Source: an uncultured Bacteroidales bacterium
GTDB lineage: Bacteria; Bacteroidota; Bacteroidia; Bacteroidales; Bacteroidaceae
Assembly: GCA_902802265.1 (NCBI GenBank)
Contig: CADCLN010000009.1
Span: forward strand, 1-64,000
Reading direction: 5' to 3'
Length of the DNA: 64,000 bases
Shown here: piece by piece, positions 42,641 to 50,784 of the stretch
Position numbering within the stretch: the first letter of the stretch is position 1
Layout: each line of letters begins with the position of its first letter
The notes under the pieces: model-generated
What the model saw: the letters and a program-made list of their open reading frames with translations, nothing else
What the model was told of the DNA's origin: nothing
The model's database searches: none
Translations under genes and position numbers: made by a program

Positions 42641-44098
42641 ATGAAGAAATTACTTTTAACCATCGCCATTGCAGCAGGCGCATTGTCTGCCAATGCACAG
42701 AATCTTGCAGGAACAAAACTCAACGACCGTATCGGTCATGGCCAAGACAGCATCGATGTGCTCGGAAGCCTCAGCCTCTATCAGGAAGCCTTCAAGCGCA
42801 AGAGCTATGTTGAAGCCATCGAACCCTGGGAATTTGTCTTCACAAAGGCTCCACACTCCATGGTACGTGTCTATACCGACGGAGCATGGATGTTTGAACA
42901 ACTGGTTCAGAACGAAACCGACGCAGGCAAGAAGAAGGAATACTTCGACAAGCTGATGGCCATCTACGACCAGCGCCTGAAGCACCTCAACGCCCTCAAC
43001 TCGTTTGCTACCCCCAAGACGACATCCACAAAGGGTAACATCATCACTCGTAAGGCCTACGACTACTACTACTTCTGCCCCAACATGAACAACAACGAGG
43101 CATACAAGATGTTCAAGGAAGGCATCGAGGACCTGAACAAGAACGTCGAGGCATTCGTGCTCTACGGCTTCATCGAGTGCTCCTACAACCGCTTCATCCA
43201 AAACAAGGAGAACACCGACATCCGTCAAGACTTCATCCAGGACTATATGTTCTGCAACGAAATCTGCGACATGCTGCTCGACCAAGCCAAGGAATATCCC
43301 GCACAGACCATTCCTGCCGACCCCGATTCGGAAGACTCCACAAAGTGGGTAGAACAAGTTATCCTGGCTCCTGAAGCTTTGAAGATCATCCAGAACTACC
43401 AGCCCACACAGGAACAGTGCAACAACCTGTTCGTACAGTCAGGTGCTGCTGACTGCGATGCTTTGGAAAAAATCTACATGGAAAAGGTGGAAGCCAACAA
43501 GAATGACATCAACTATCTGAACGCCGTGCTCGCCATCCTCACCAACTTCGAGTGCGACAAGAGCAACATCTACTACGTGGCAGCCGACTACGCCTACCAA
43601 ATCACAAAGACTCCACAGGCAGCCATCGGTAAGGCTTCACGCCTGCTGAAGGAAGGCAAGGAGAATGAAGCCCTCGATTACTTCAAGGAAGCCATCGAGA
43701 TGGAAACCGACGTTGCCAAGAAAGCCAAGTATGCCTACGTCATCGCCGCCCTCTATTTCAAGAAGGGCAACACATCAGCTTGCCGCCAGTGGTGTCGTGA
43801 AACCCTCAAGTACAACCCCAGCAACGGTGGTGCCTACCTGCTTCAGGCTAACTGCATTGCCCGTGGCGCATACGGCAAGAGCCCCAAAGACGTAGCCACC
43901 AGCTACTACTACTGTCTGGCCAGCGACTACTGCAACAAGGCAAAAGCTGTTGACCCATCTTCTGCCGGCAAGGCAAACCGCCAGGCTGCTGCCTACGCAG
44001 CCCACTTCTATCCAAAGTCTGAAGCCTTCTTTGCAGGCATCAAGGCAGGACAGGCCGTCAGCTGCATGGGCGAAACAACCATTCTGAGATTGCGCTAA
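42641..44098 (+). CDS. Exported TPR-repeat protein
   Basis: This 485-residue protein has the signal MKKLLLTIAIAAGALSANAQ. The mature part is all-helical with tetratricopeptide-like repeats, clear at residues 55-75 (EAFKRKSYVEAIEPWEFVF) and 330-400 (LLKEGKENEALDYFKEAIEM, IAALYFKKGNTSACRQWCRETLKYNP). It is probably a periplasmic or outer-membrane-associated scaffold. It precedes lptC by 4 bases, so the two are translationally coupled; a link to envelope assembly is inferred from that. Confidence 0.8.
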   Translation: MKKLLLTIAIAAGALSANAQNLAGTKLNDRIGHGQDSIDVLGSLSLYQEAFKRKSYVEAIEPWEFVFTKAPHSMVRVYTDGAWMFEQLVQNETDAGKKKEYFDKLMAIYDQRLKHLNALNSFATPKTTSTKGNIITRKAYDYYYFCPNMNNNEAYKMFKEGIEDLNKNVEAFVLYGFIECSYNRFIQNKENTDIRQDFIQDYMFCNEICDMLLDQAKEYPAQTIPADPDSEDSTKWVEQVILAPEALKIIQNYQPTQEQCNNLFVQSGAADCDALEKIYMEKVEANKNDINYLNAVLAILTNFECDKSNIYYVAADYAYQITKTPQAAIGKASRLLKEGKENEALDYFKEAIEMETDVAKKAKYAYVIAALYFKKGNTSACRQWCRETLKYNPSNGGAYLLQANCIARGAYGKSPKDVATSYYYCLASDYCNKAKAVDPSSAGKANRQAAAYAAHFYPKSEAFFAGIKAGQAVSCMGETTILRLR

Positions 44099-44102
44099 TC
44101 CG

Positions 44103-44714
44103 TTGAAAACATTCACACATAACCTGAGCGTTGCAGCAGTCATCTTGGCCGCTGCAACGCTCCTGTTTTCCTGCGAAGGGGAAGAAACCAACAATGGTCC
44201 CAAGCTGGGTGTGCGCGACAGCCTGCCCTGGCTCAAGTCGATGGGCGTAAGCACCCTCATCAGCGACTCAGGCATCATCCGCTACAAACTCATCAGCGAA
44301 GACTGGTACATGTACGACAAGAAGGAACCCACATACTGGGCTTTCGAGAAAGGTCTGTTCATGGAGAAATTCGATGCCAACTACCATGTGGAAGCCTTCA
44401 TCAACTGCGACACCGCCTACTACTTCGACCAGCGACACCTGTGGGAACTGCGTGGACGTGTGTTCATCAAGAACACCAAGGGCGAAACCTTCCGCACTTC
44501 CCTGCTCTACTGGGACCAAAACATTCATGAGTTTTATTCGCCAGCCTACATGGAAATCCAGGGCGAAACACAATCGCTGAAGGGCGTGAACTTCCGCAGT
44601 AACGAACAGATGACGCAATACCGCATTCATCAGTCCAGCGGAGCCTTCCCGTTTGAAGAAGAAGAAACAGGACCGCCTGTACCGGAAGAACCTGCAGACG
44701 AAGACATAGAATGA
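44103..44714 (+). CDS. lptC: LPS export protein LptC, TTG start
   Basis: This 203-residue protein has a lipoprotein-type signal (VAAVILAAATLLFSC). The LptC-like beta-jellyroll covers about residues 45-175 (DSGIIRYKLISEDWYMYD, WEFEKGLFMEKFD-like, ELRGRVFIKNTKGETFRT). No in-frame ATG precedes the signal peptide, so the start is the TTG at 44103, four bases after the TPR gene stop. In E. coli, LptC receives LPS from the LptBFG complex. The C-terminus is an acidic, proline-rich tail. Confidence 0.82.
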   Translation: MKTFTHNLSVAAVILAAATLLFSCEGEETNNGPKLGVRDSLPWLKSMGVSTLISDSGIIRYKLISEDWYMYDKKEPTYWAFEKGLFMEKFDANYHVEAFINCDTAYYFDQRHLWELRGRVFIKNTKGETFRTSLLYWDQNIHEFYSPAYMEIQGETQSLKGVNFRSNEQMTQYRIHQSSGAFPFEEEETGPPVPEEPADEDIE

Positions 44715-44717
44715 AAT

Positions 44718-44754
44718 AAGCCCAAGCACCGACAGCGCCTGGGCTTATTTTTTT
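44718..44754 (+). terminator. Terminator after lptC
   Basis: Seven-base perfect arms AAGCCCA and TGGGCTT (44718-44724, 44740-44746) are followed by ATTTTTTTGG. It lies 3 bases past the lptC stop. Confidence 0.8.
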
Positions 44755-44806
44755 GGCAATTAGAAAGAGCAGCCCAATCAATGACTGCTCATCATTAGGA
44801 TATTTC

Positions 44807-45119
44807 TTAGTTCTCCTTCACAGTATATTTCCAAGTGTAGGTACCGTCGGCATTGTCAATGCGGACGCTGCGCGTCACGGTGTAGCCGTCGGCAGCAAGC
44901 TGTGCGGTGACGTCAACCTCGGTAGTCGTGCTCCAGTAGTTGTGGATGGTGTTGTCGTTGCTTAGCTTATAGTTACTTGCAAAAATTCCGCAGTAGTCGG
45001 CTTTCTTGCTGGTGACGGTCAGTGTACCGTCGCCCTTGAGCTTAATAGCAGGTGTTGTGCTCTGGTACCCAAGGTTCTCACCATAGATGGCCCAATCATA
45101 AGTTGAAAAGTACGACTTT
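44807..45119 (-). pseudogene. C-terminal gene remnant, no start
   Basis: On the minus strand an open frame of about 103 codons ends at the TAA at 44809-44807 and encodes a well-formed beta-rich C-terminus. It starts near KSYFSTYDWAIYGENLG, passes GDGTLTVTSKKADYCGIF and ends TYTWKYTVKEN. An in-frame TAA lies at 45122-45120 and there is no ATG in the frame, so this looks like the surviving tail of a truncated secreted protein. Codon use is like real coding sequence. The stretch 45120-45265 holds nothing I recognise. Confidence 0.55.
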
Positions 45120-45265
45120 TATTTGACCTACAAATCTGCAACGCGCTGATTTAACTTTATTTAAAAAGAAATCCTGTGCAACTTAGCTCTTGAAAACACA
45201 AAACACGGCTTTTGTCGTTTCAAAACTTAACGCTCGTTCATTTCAGTTGGGGGTGGCAAACACCC

Positions 45266-47749
45266 TTAATTCTCCTGTTCCAGATATCTGTCAATCAAGG
45301 CTGTGATGTCCGTAATGGTGACGGAACCATCGTTTTGCAGATATTGGTCAATCAAAGCCGTAATCTGTTCCACAGTCACTCGCGCATGACCAGGATTTAC
45401 GCCGTCGTCCGACAGGAAGATTTCCTTCACATACAAGGCTGTGCTACCGTCCGAAGTGAAGGCTGCATAGAAAAGATGGCTGAGGTCAAGCGCCTTTCCG
45501 TCAGTCTTTTTCAGTTCATGCAGGTTGAAGGAAACCTCCTTCTTTTTGCTAAGGTCGCAGGCGGCATAGGCAGCCTGTGTGTTGTCCTGGTCGTAGAGAC
45601 GCAAGGAGGAAGCATTCGGGGCACTTCTCAGGAATTTGATGACAAGGAAGTTGTAGTCGGAGAAGTCTGCGCCTGCAGCGTAATACCAGCCACCCAGTCC
45701 GTTCTTTGCCGTCTTTACCATACCCGTGCGCTCAGCAAACTGTCCCTGGCCAGAAATGGAGGGATTGAAATAACCAGGTTTCACCAGGAAGTGGTCTGTC
45801 TTCACATGGAAGGAGACTTGCTCTGTGTTGCCTTGCTGGTCCGTATAGGTGGCAACGACGTCGGTTTCACCCGCCTGCAGCGCCCTGATGCGTCCGCCCT
45901 CCACGCTGACTACGCGGTCATTGGCAATGTCGTAGCGGCACTGTGAAGCCACGTTCCACGTCATGCCCGACTGTGCCGTGCAGGTCACGTCAAGGGGCTG
46001 CATCGTGCCCACCAGCATTGTGTAATCGGTCGTAGCCATCGCCAGCGACGTCATGGTCAGGTCTGCTTCGGTGTAGGCTTCCAAGGGGTCGGGTATGCCG
46101 AACATTTCCTCCGTGAACTTCTGTTCGGTGGTGAACCAGTCAAAGTCCACATATCCACCCAGTTGCTTTGTGGCATAGTTGAAGAGGTAGAAGCGCTGCC
46201 CCACAAAGTAGTCGAGCGTGTAGCCCATCCTCATCGTGATGCCCCAGGCCGTCCAGTTCGTATTGTTGTAGCTGTAGTAGTAGCGGCACTGGTTGGAACC
46301 GAAGTTGACGAAGGCACGCAGATAGATTTCGTCGGATTTCAGTTCGGGTCCTTTCTGGGTTTCCTCCTTTTTCAGTTTCTGGCTGTTGAAGGTGCAACGC
46401 TCTGCATAGAGGTATTTCTTGCCGTCAATCACTTTCACGCCGATGAAGGAATAGGGATTCTGGAACACGGCAATACCAGCCACGTCGCCCTCCTGCATGT
46501 GGGAGAGATCCATCTTCACGGTGCCATACGAGTTCTTGTAACGTCCCTCGGACGTGCCCACAGGCGAATAGCCCAAGATGCGCTGCGTCAGCGAGTTGTG
46601 CGCCGTATTGAGTTCGTCTGTCACGTTGGCTGTGTAGAGGCGCAGATAGCCCAGGCGGTCTGTCAGCGACCAGGCAGAGTTGTCGGGGTTGTGGTTCCAC
46701 TCCCACTGCAAGCCCAGTTTCTGGTCTGTAAAGGCGTCATTCGTAGCCAGGTAAGTCTTGTCGTAGGTCTGCCCCACGTTGGGCTTGGGATAGGCTTTTC
46801 CGTCTTTCGACACATCGATGCCGTTGTTGCCGATGATGGGCCATCCGTCTTTCCATTCCACAGGCTCCAGGTAGGGAATACGTCCGATGGCACCTGCATC
46901 CTTGAAGAGCATGGTCCACCACTCGCCCGTCTGGGTTTCGATGAGTGCTCCCTGGTGAATTTTCTGGTTGGCAAACACACGTCCCTCATGCTCCACGTAG
47001 GGTCCCATGGGGTTTTTGGAACGGAAGATGGTCTGCGAACCCTCTGTACCGCCGTAAGTGGCATAGATGTAGTAGTAGTCGCCAATGTGATACATGTGGC
47101 TGCCTTCACAGCCGTTGCCCACACTGATGACACGTTTATCTTCTATCTTCCTCAGCGTCTTGGCATTGAGCTTGTTCACCCAGATGTCGCCGATTCCGCA
47201 AGCCACATAGAGGTAGCCGTCGCCGTTAGGTCCGTCGTCGAAGAGCCAGCCCGAATCGTAGTAGTGCTCGTTCATCTTCGTCATGGTCCACTCCCCTTCT
47301 GGGTCGGTAGCCGTCAGCAGGATGTTCTGCGTATCGTCGATGCCGGAGCGTCCGTAGCAGATGAAGTAGATGTAGAATTTGCCCTGATAATAGTTGAGCG
47401 AAGCCGCCCACTGTCCCTGCGAATAATGCCACCAGCCGTTCTTCAGATTGTAGGCATCGTTGTCGTCAATCATCTTCAGCGGATTGGCGCAATACTCCCA
47501 GTTCACCAGGTCTTTCGACTTCAGAAGGGTTGCCCCAGGGAAGTGGTACATCGTCGTGGAGACCATGTAGTAAGTGTCTTCCACCCGAATCACGTCGATG
47601 TCGGGAAAGTCGCCGTTGATGACCGGATTGATATACGTTCCGTCACCCTTGTCTGCCGACCACACTTGTTTGTACTGATTTGCCTGAGCCGAAGCTCCCA
47701 ACGAGGCGACACCCATCAAGAGTGCCAATAGAAAGCGAAATTTCTTCAT
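45266..47749 (-). CDS. GH43 beta-xylosidase/arabinofuranosidase with dockerin-like tail
   Basis: This 827-residue exported enzyme has a signal peptide (MKKFRFLLALLMGVASLGASAQ) and a GH43 five-bladed propeller at about 35-330. The catalytic residues are visible: the aspartate base in GDFPDIDVI, the second aspartate in LFDDGPNGDGYLY and the acid glutamate in GCEGSHMYHIGDYYY. A GH43 C-terminal concanavalin-like domain follows (about 345-560), then an Ig-like segment and a ligand-binding-like module. Two dockerin-like repeats (VTVEQITALIDQYL, VTITDITALIDRYL) end the protein. It probably cleaves arabinose or xylose side chains. Confidence 0.9.
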   Translation of the reverse strand: MKKFRFLLALLMGVASLGASAQANQYKQVWSADKGDGTYINPVINGDFPDIDVIRVEDTYYMVSTTMYHFPGATLLKSKDLVNWEYCANPLKMIDDNDAYNLKNGWWHYSQGQWAASLNYYQGKFYIYFICYGRSGIDDTQNILLTATDPEGEWTMTKMNEHYYDSGWLFDDGPNGDGYLYVACGIGDIWVNKLNAKTLRKIEDKRVISVGNGCEGSHMYHIGDYYYIYATYGGTEGSQTIFRSKNPMGPYVEHEGRVFANQKIHQGALIETQTGEWWTMLFKDAGAIGRIPYLEPVEWKDGWPIIGNNGIDVSKDGKAYPKPNVGQTYDKTYLATNDAFTDQKLGLQWEWNHNPDNSAWSLTDRLGYLRLYTANVTDELNTAHNSLTQRILGYSPVGTSEGRYKNSYGTVKMDLSHMQEGDVAGIAVFQNPYSFIGVKVIDGKKYLYAERCTFNSQKLKKEETQKGPELKSDEIYLRAFVNFGSNQCRYYYSYNNTNWTAWGITMRMGYTLDYFVGQRFYLFNYATKQLGGYVDFDWFTTEQKFTEEMFGIPDPLEAYTEADLTMTSLAMATTDYTMLVGTMQPLDVTCTAQSGMTWNVASQCRYDIANDRVVSVEGGRIRALQAGETDVVATYTDQQGNTEQVSFHVKTDHFLVKPGYFNPSISGQGQFAERTGMVKTAKNGLGGWYYAAGADFSDYNFLVIKFLRSAPNASSLRLYDQDNTQAAYAACDLSKKKEVSFNLHELKKTDGKALDLSHLFYAAFTSDGSTALYVKEIFLSDDGVNPGHARVTVEQITALIDQYLQNDGSVTITDITALIDRYLEQEN

Positions 47750-47780
47750 TGTTTGTAATGCAGTTAAAATTTATCTGCTG

Positions 47781-47788
47781 CAAAATTA
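47781..47788 (-). promoter_or_regulatory. GH43 promoter -7 box (TAATTTTG)
   Basis: The minus strand reads TAATTTTG followed by CAGCAG, 32 bases upstream of the GH43 start. The repeat array at 47849-48024 starts about 60 bases further upstream. Confidence 0.55.
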
Positions 47789-47848
47789 CGAACTTCCCCC
47801 GTCACACGCTTTCTTCTTTGATACACATCTTTGCTTTTTTGATTCCCG

Positions 47849-48024
47849 CTGGCACAGTTCTCCCACTTCCGTGGCACTGCATTGCCGCCAACGTGGGAGA
47901 ACTATGCTACGGCGGTGGGAGAACTATGCTACGGCGGTGGCAATGCAGTGCCACCCAAGTGGCATAACTATGCGACGGAAGTAGGAAAACTTTGCTACCA
48001 AAGTGGAAATGCGGTTCCAGGCTC
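47849..48024. repeat. 22-bp tandem repeats, locus 3
   Basis: Eight consecutive 22-bp units run in exact phase. Units 3 and 4 (47893-47936) are identical. Most units begin GTGG; several are near-perfect inverted repeats such as GTGGCAATGCAGTGCCAC. Read on the minus strand, the GTGGGAGAACT units give AGTTCTCCCAC, matching locus 2. The array ends about 100 bases upstream of the GH43 start. Shorter 11-bp units follow at 48030-48062. Confidence 0.9.
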
Positions 48025-48029
48025 CCCAC

Positions 48030-48062
48030 CCTGGAACCGACGTGGAACCGACGTGGAACCGC
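48030..48062. repeat. 11-bp half-unit repeats (CGTGGAACCGA)
   Basis: Three 11-bp units follow the 22-bp array with half its period. The same GTGGAACCG word recurs at 48214-48240, and its inverted form GGTTCCACGG occurs at 48132-48141, which can pair with 48223-48232. The rest of 48063-48296 is AT-rich without a credible gene. Confidence 0.7.
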
Positions 48063-48296
48063 ACCTAAAAATTTAATAAAATGTATTTATTAATTGAAAA
48101 TCTGTATATTATTATTACCACTCTCATAAGCGGTTCCACGGTACCAGCGAAAATGGTAAAAATTGAGGGGTATAAAAAATAAAAAAGTTTTTTTTAGAAA
48201 GGAAGTAGGATTTCCGCTGGAACCGTGGAACCGTGGAACTTTTTTTGAGCGTATGCAGATGTAGCGAACATCATTTGCCTTTAAGTTGATTACCAT

Positions 48297-48342
48297 GCAA
48301 AAAAGCCTTTCGCCTGTGGGGGAGGTGCAGGCGAAAGGCTTT
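48297..48342 (-). terminator. Strong terminator of the FISUMP run
   Basis: A perfect 15-base stem (48302-48316 with 48328-48342) and an 11-base loop are followed on the minus strand by a run of T. It lies about 55 bases past the stop of the last FISUMP gene. Confidence 0.9.
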
Positions 48343-48396
48343 GGGGTATTGCGCGTCCTTGCCCGTAAAGGGAAGGGATGCACTAACTTCTTGGAA

Positions 48397-49155
48397 CTAC
48401 GGACAGACAGCGCGCACAGGGTGACCGGCGCAGCGACTGTGGCCGGCGCCCCAATCCAATCCAGACGAAGAGAAGGACAGTATTAAGGCGCTTTCATTAA
48501 AGTATTGGAAGAGCGTACTCGACCAGTAGAAAGCAAATTCGTCCAGAACGACGAGTCTGTTGCCCGAGTAGAAGCCTGCAGCAGGCAGGAAGATGGAATT
48601 ACCATTCGGACCTGTCACCTTCTCCCCGATTACACCATTCTGAGTTGTCCATTCCCAACTACAATTATCCTTGAGTTCTTCCATTTCATTAATGGTTGGC
48701 ATACGCCATGTGCCGCCCCAGTTCGCATGGGCTGCGTCATCTTCAAGGTCAAGGACTGTCTTGTTGTCAATGGTGCCGTAATCGCTGCTGGTGCAATACT
48801 TGGTCATAATATCCCATGTGCCGTTGCACCATTTATAGGTTTCCCAATTGTAATCTGTCTTTGATTCAGTTTCGCCCCAGGCAAAGTAATCACCACACTC
48901 TTCGGGGGCATTTGCACCCACGTTCATGGTTGCCCACTTCACGCTGAGCCCTAAATCCACATATTCGTGACTGTCGTCGCCACCACCATTAAAATACTCT
49001 TTTTCGCCTGTCAAATAGCCATTGATAAGCAGGGTGATGTCATCCACATCCAAATCGCCGTTGTGGTTCAAGTCACCGTTGATGGTTTGTGCCTTGACCG
49101 CTGTGGTCAGCACGGTTGCTGCAAGAAGCAGCAGGGCAGAAAAAATCTTTTTCAT
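48397..49155 (-). CDS. FISUMP-domain protein, single domain
   Basis: This 252-residue exported protein has a signal (MKKIFSALLLLAATVLTTAVKAQ) and then a dockerin-like EF-hand segment (GDLNHNGDLDVDDITLLIN). One FISUMP domain (Fibrobacter succinogenes major paralogous domain) follows at about 65-252, starting HEYVDLGLSVKWATMNVGAN and ending VRAVCP. The C-terminal 55 residues after LPAAG diverge sharply from the neighbouring paralogues, while the framework YWSSTL and VRAVCP is kept. It is the third and shortest of three tandem paralogues. The ligand is unknown. Confidence 0.85.
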   Translation of the reverse strand: MKKIFSALLLLAATVLTTAVKAQTINGDLNHNGDLDVDDITLLINGYLTGEKEYFNGGGDDSHEYVDLGLSVKWATMNVGANAPEECGDYFAWGETESKTDYNWETYKWCNGTWDIMTKYCTSSDYGTIDNKTVLDLEDDAAHANWGGTWRMPTINEMEELKDNCSWEWTTQNGVIGEKVTGPNGNSIFLPAAGFYSGNRLVVLDEFAFYWSSTLFQYFNESALILSFSSSGLDWGAGHSRCAGHPVRAVCP

Positions 49156-49266
49156 GTTGTCGTATAGTTTTTAGATGAATAAATAGTTGTACTTGTTTTT
49201 GTTTTCCACGCTGCAAAGTAAGCGTTTATTTCAGGAATGCACCAATTTGGCTAACGCTAATTGAGA

Positions 49267-50736
49267 CTACGGGCAGACAGGACGAACACATCGACCTCTG
49301 CATCGGCTGCCGGTGCGATAGTCGATGTAGATAGCCCAGTCGCTTATGCGCCAGATATACGAAAAAGTCATGTACCACGCCATGGACGATTCGAAGCCTC
49401 CGAGCGAATTGGTCCAGTATTCTCCATCATACGAATCTATAAGACCAAGCGTCTCACTGTAGTAGAAATGTGTTGCGGGCAGGAAGATGGAGCGACCATT
49501 GGGACCTGTCACGACAAAGCCCCCTATGCCGTTCTGCGTAGTCCATGTCCATGTGCATTTATTTTTCAGTTCGTTCACTTCGAGAGGGGTAGGCATACGC
49601 CATGTGTCGCCCCAATGGACACTGGCTGCATCGTCTTCTGAGTCGAGAGTGGTCTTGCCGTCCACGATGCCAGTGCTGGAATCATTGTTGTATTTGATGA
49701 GCTGGTTTTCTGTACCCCATTGATAGGTGTCCCAGTCGTATGTGTCCTTAGGCTGGGTTTCGCCCCAGGCGAGGTAGTAGCCATAGTCCTCAGGCGACGT
49801 GGCTCCGACATTCATGGTTGCCCACTTCACAGAGAGTCCGAGGTCAACGGCTTCGTGGGGCGGTTCGATACGTTCTGCTTCGCCAGTCAAATAGTCATTG
49901 ATCAGCAGGGTGATGTCATCCACATCCAAATCGCCGTTGTGGTTCAAGTCGCCGTTGATGGTTTGTACCTGGAGTGGGCAAACAGCGCGCACAGAGCGAC
50001 CGATGTAACGGTTGACGTCGCCCCAGCCCATACCCTCCAAAAAGAAGTCCAGGTTGGAGGCGTTGACGTCATAGTCCACGCTAAGTGAATTCAACCAGTA
50101 GCCCCCATAGGAGCCAGCGTCTTCGAGGTTGTTGTACCAACGGTTGCCAGCGGCAGGCAGGAAGATGGAATTACCATTCGGACCTGTCACCTTCTGACCG
50201 TTCACACCATTCTGAATTGTCCACTCCCAGCTACAATCAAATAAAAGTTCTTCTATTTCATCAATGGTTGGCATACGCCATGTGCCGCCCCAATTCACAT
50301 GGGCTGCGTCATCTTCAAGGTCAAGGACTTTCTTGTTGTCAACGGTGCCGTAACCGCCGCTGGCGCAATACTTGGTCAGGGTATTTTCTGAGCTGTTGTA
50401 CCATTTGTAGGTTTCCCGATTGTAATCTGTCTTTGATTCAGTTTCGCCCCAGGCAAAGTAGTCACCATACTCTTCGGGAGCGTTGGCGCCCACGTTCATG
50501 GTTGCCCACATCACGCTGAGACCCAAATCAACGGCTTCGTGACTGTCGTCTTCATTGGATTCATCATTAGTGAAATACTCCTTTTCGCCAGTCAAATAGC
50601 TATTGATCAGCAGGGTGATGTCATCCACATCCAAGTCGCCGTTGTGGTTCAGGTCACCGTTGATGGTTTGTGCCTGTACCGCTGTGGTCAGCACGGTTGC
50701 TGCAAGGAGCAGCAGGGCAGAAAAAATCTTCTTCAT
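49267..50736 (-). CDS. FISUMP protein with two dockerin-FISUMP units
   Basis: This 489-residue exported protein has a signal peptide nearly identical to that of the 48397 gene. Two successive dockerin-like plus FISUMP units follow (about 24-255 and 256-489). The first ends RSVRAVCP, the second RCVRPVCP. The second domain is the most diverged of the five in this cluster and has a longer insert before its end (WRISDWAIYIDYRTGSR). The start lies 48 bases after the stop of the 50785 gene. Its upstream sequence matches those of the other paralogues. Confidence 0.85.
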   Translation of the reverse strand: MKKIFSALLLLAATVLTTAVQAQTINGDLNHNGDLDVDDITLLINSYLTGEKEYFTNDESNEDDSHEAVDLGLSVMWATMNVGANAPEEYGDYFAWGETESKTDYNRETYKWYNSSENTLTKYCASGGYGTVDNKKVLDLEDDAAHVNWGGTWRMPTIDEIEELLFDCSWEWTIQNGVNGQKVTGPNGNSIFLPAAGNRWYNNLEDAGSYGGYWLNSLSVDYDVNASNLDFFLEGMGWGDVNRYIGRSVRAVCPLQVQTINGDLNHNGDLDVDDITLLINDYLTGEAERIEPPHEAVDLGLSVKWATMNVGATSPEDYGYYLAWGETQPKDTYDWDTYQWGTENQLIKYNNDSSTGIVDGKTTLDSEDDAASVHWGDTWRMPTPLEVNELKNKCTWTWTTQNGIGGFVVTGPNGRSIFLPATHFYYSETLGLIDSYDGEYWTNSLGGFESSMAWYMTFSYIWRISDWAIYIDYRTGSRCRGRCVRPVCP

Positions 50737-50784
50737 GTTGTCGTATAGATTTTAGATGAATCATATAGCTAACGCTAATTGGAG

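Noticed and set aside
46163-47731. A 522-codon plus-strand frame
   Set aside because: It is antisense to the GH43 gene, whose catalytic residues and signal peptide are clear; the antisense product has no recognisable feature.
47849-48024. CRISPR array as explanation for the tandem repeats
   Set aside because: The units are contiguous with no unique spacers, are only 22 bp and diverge from each other; there are no cas genes in the window.
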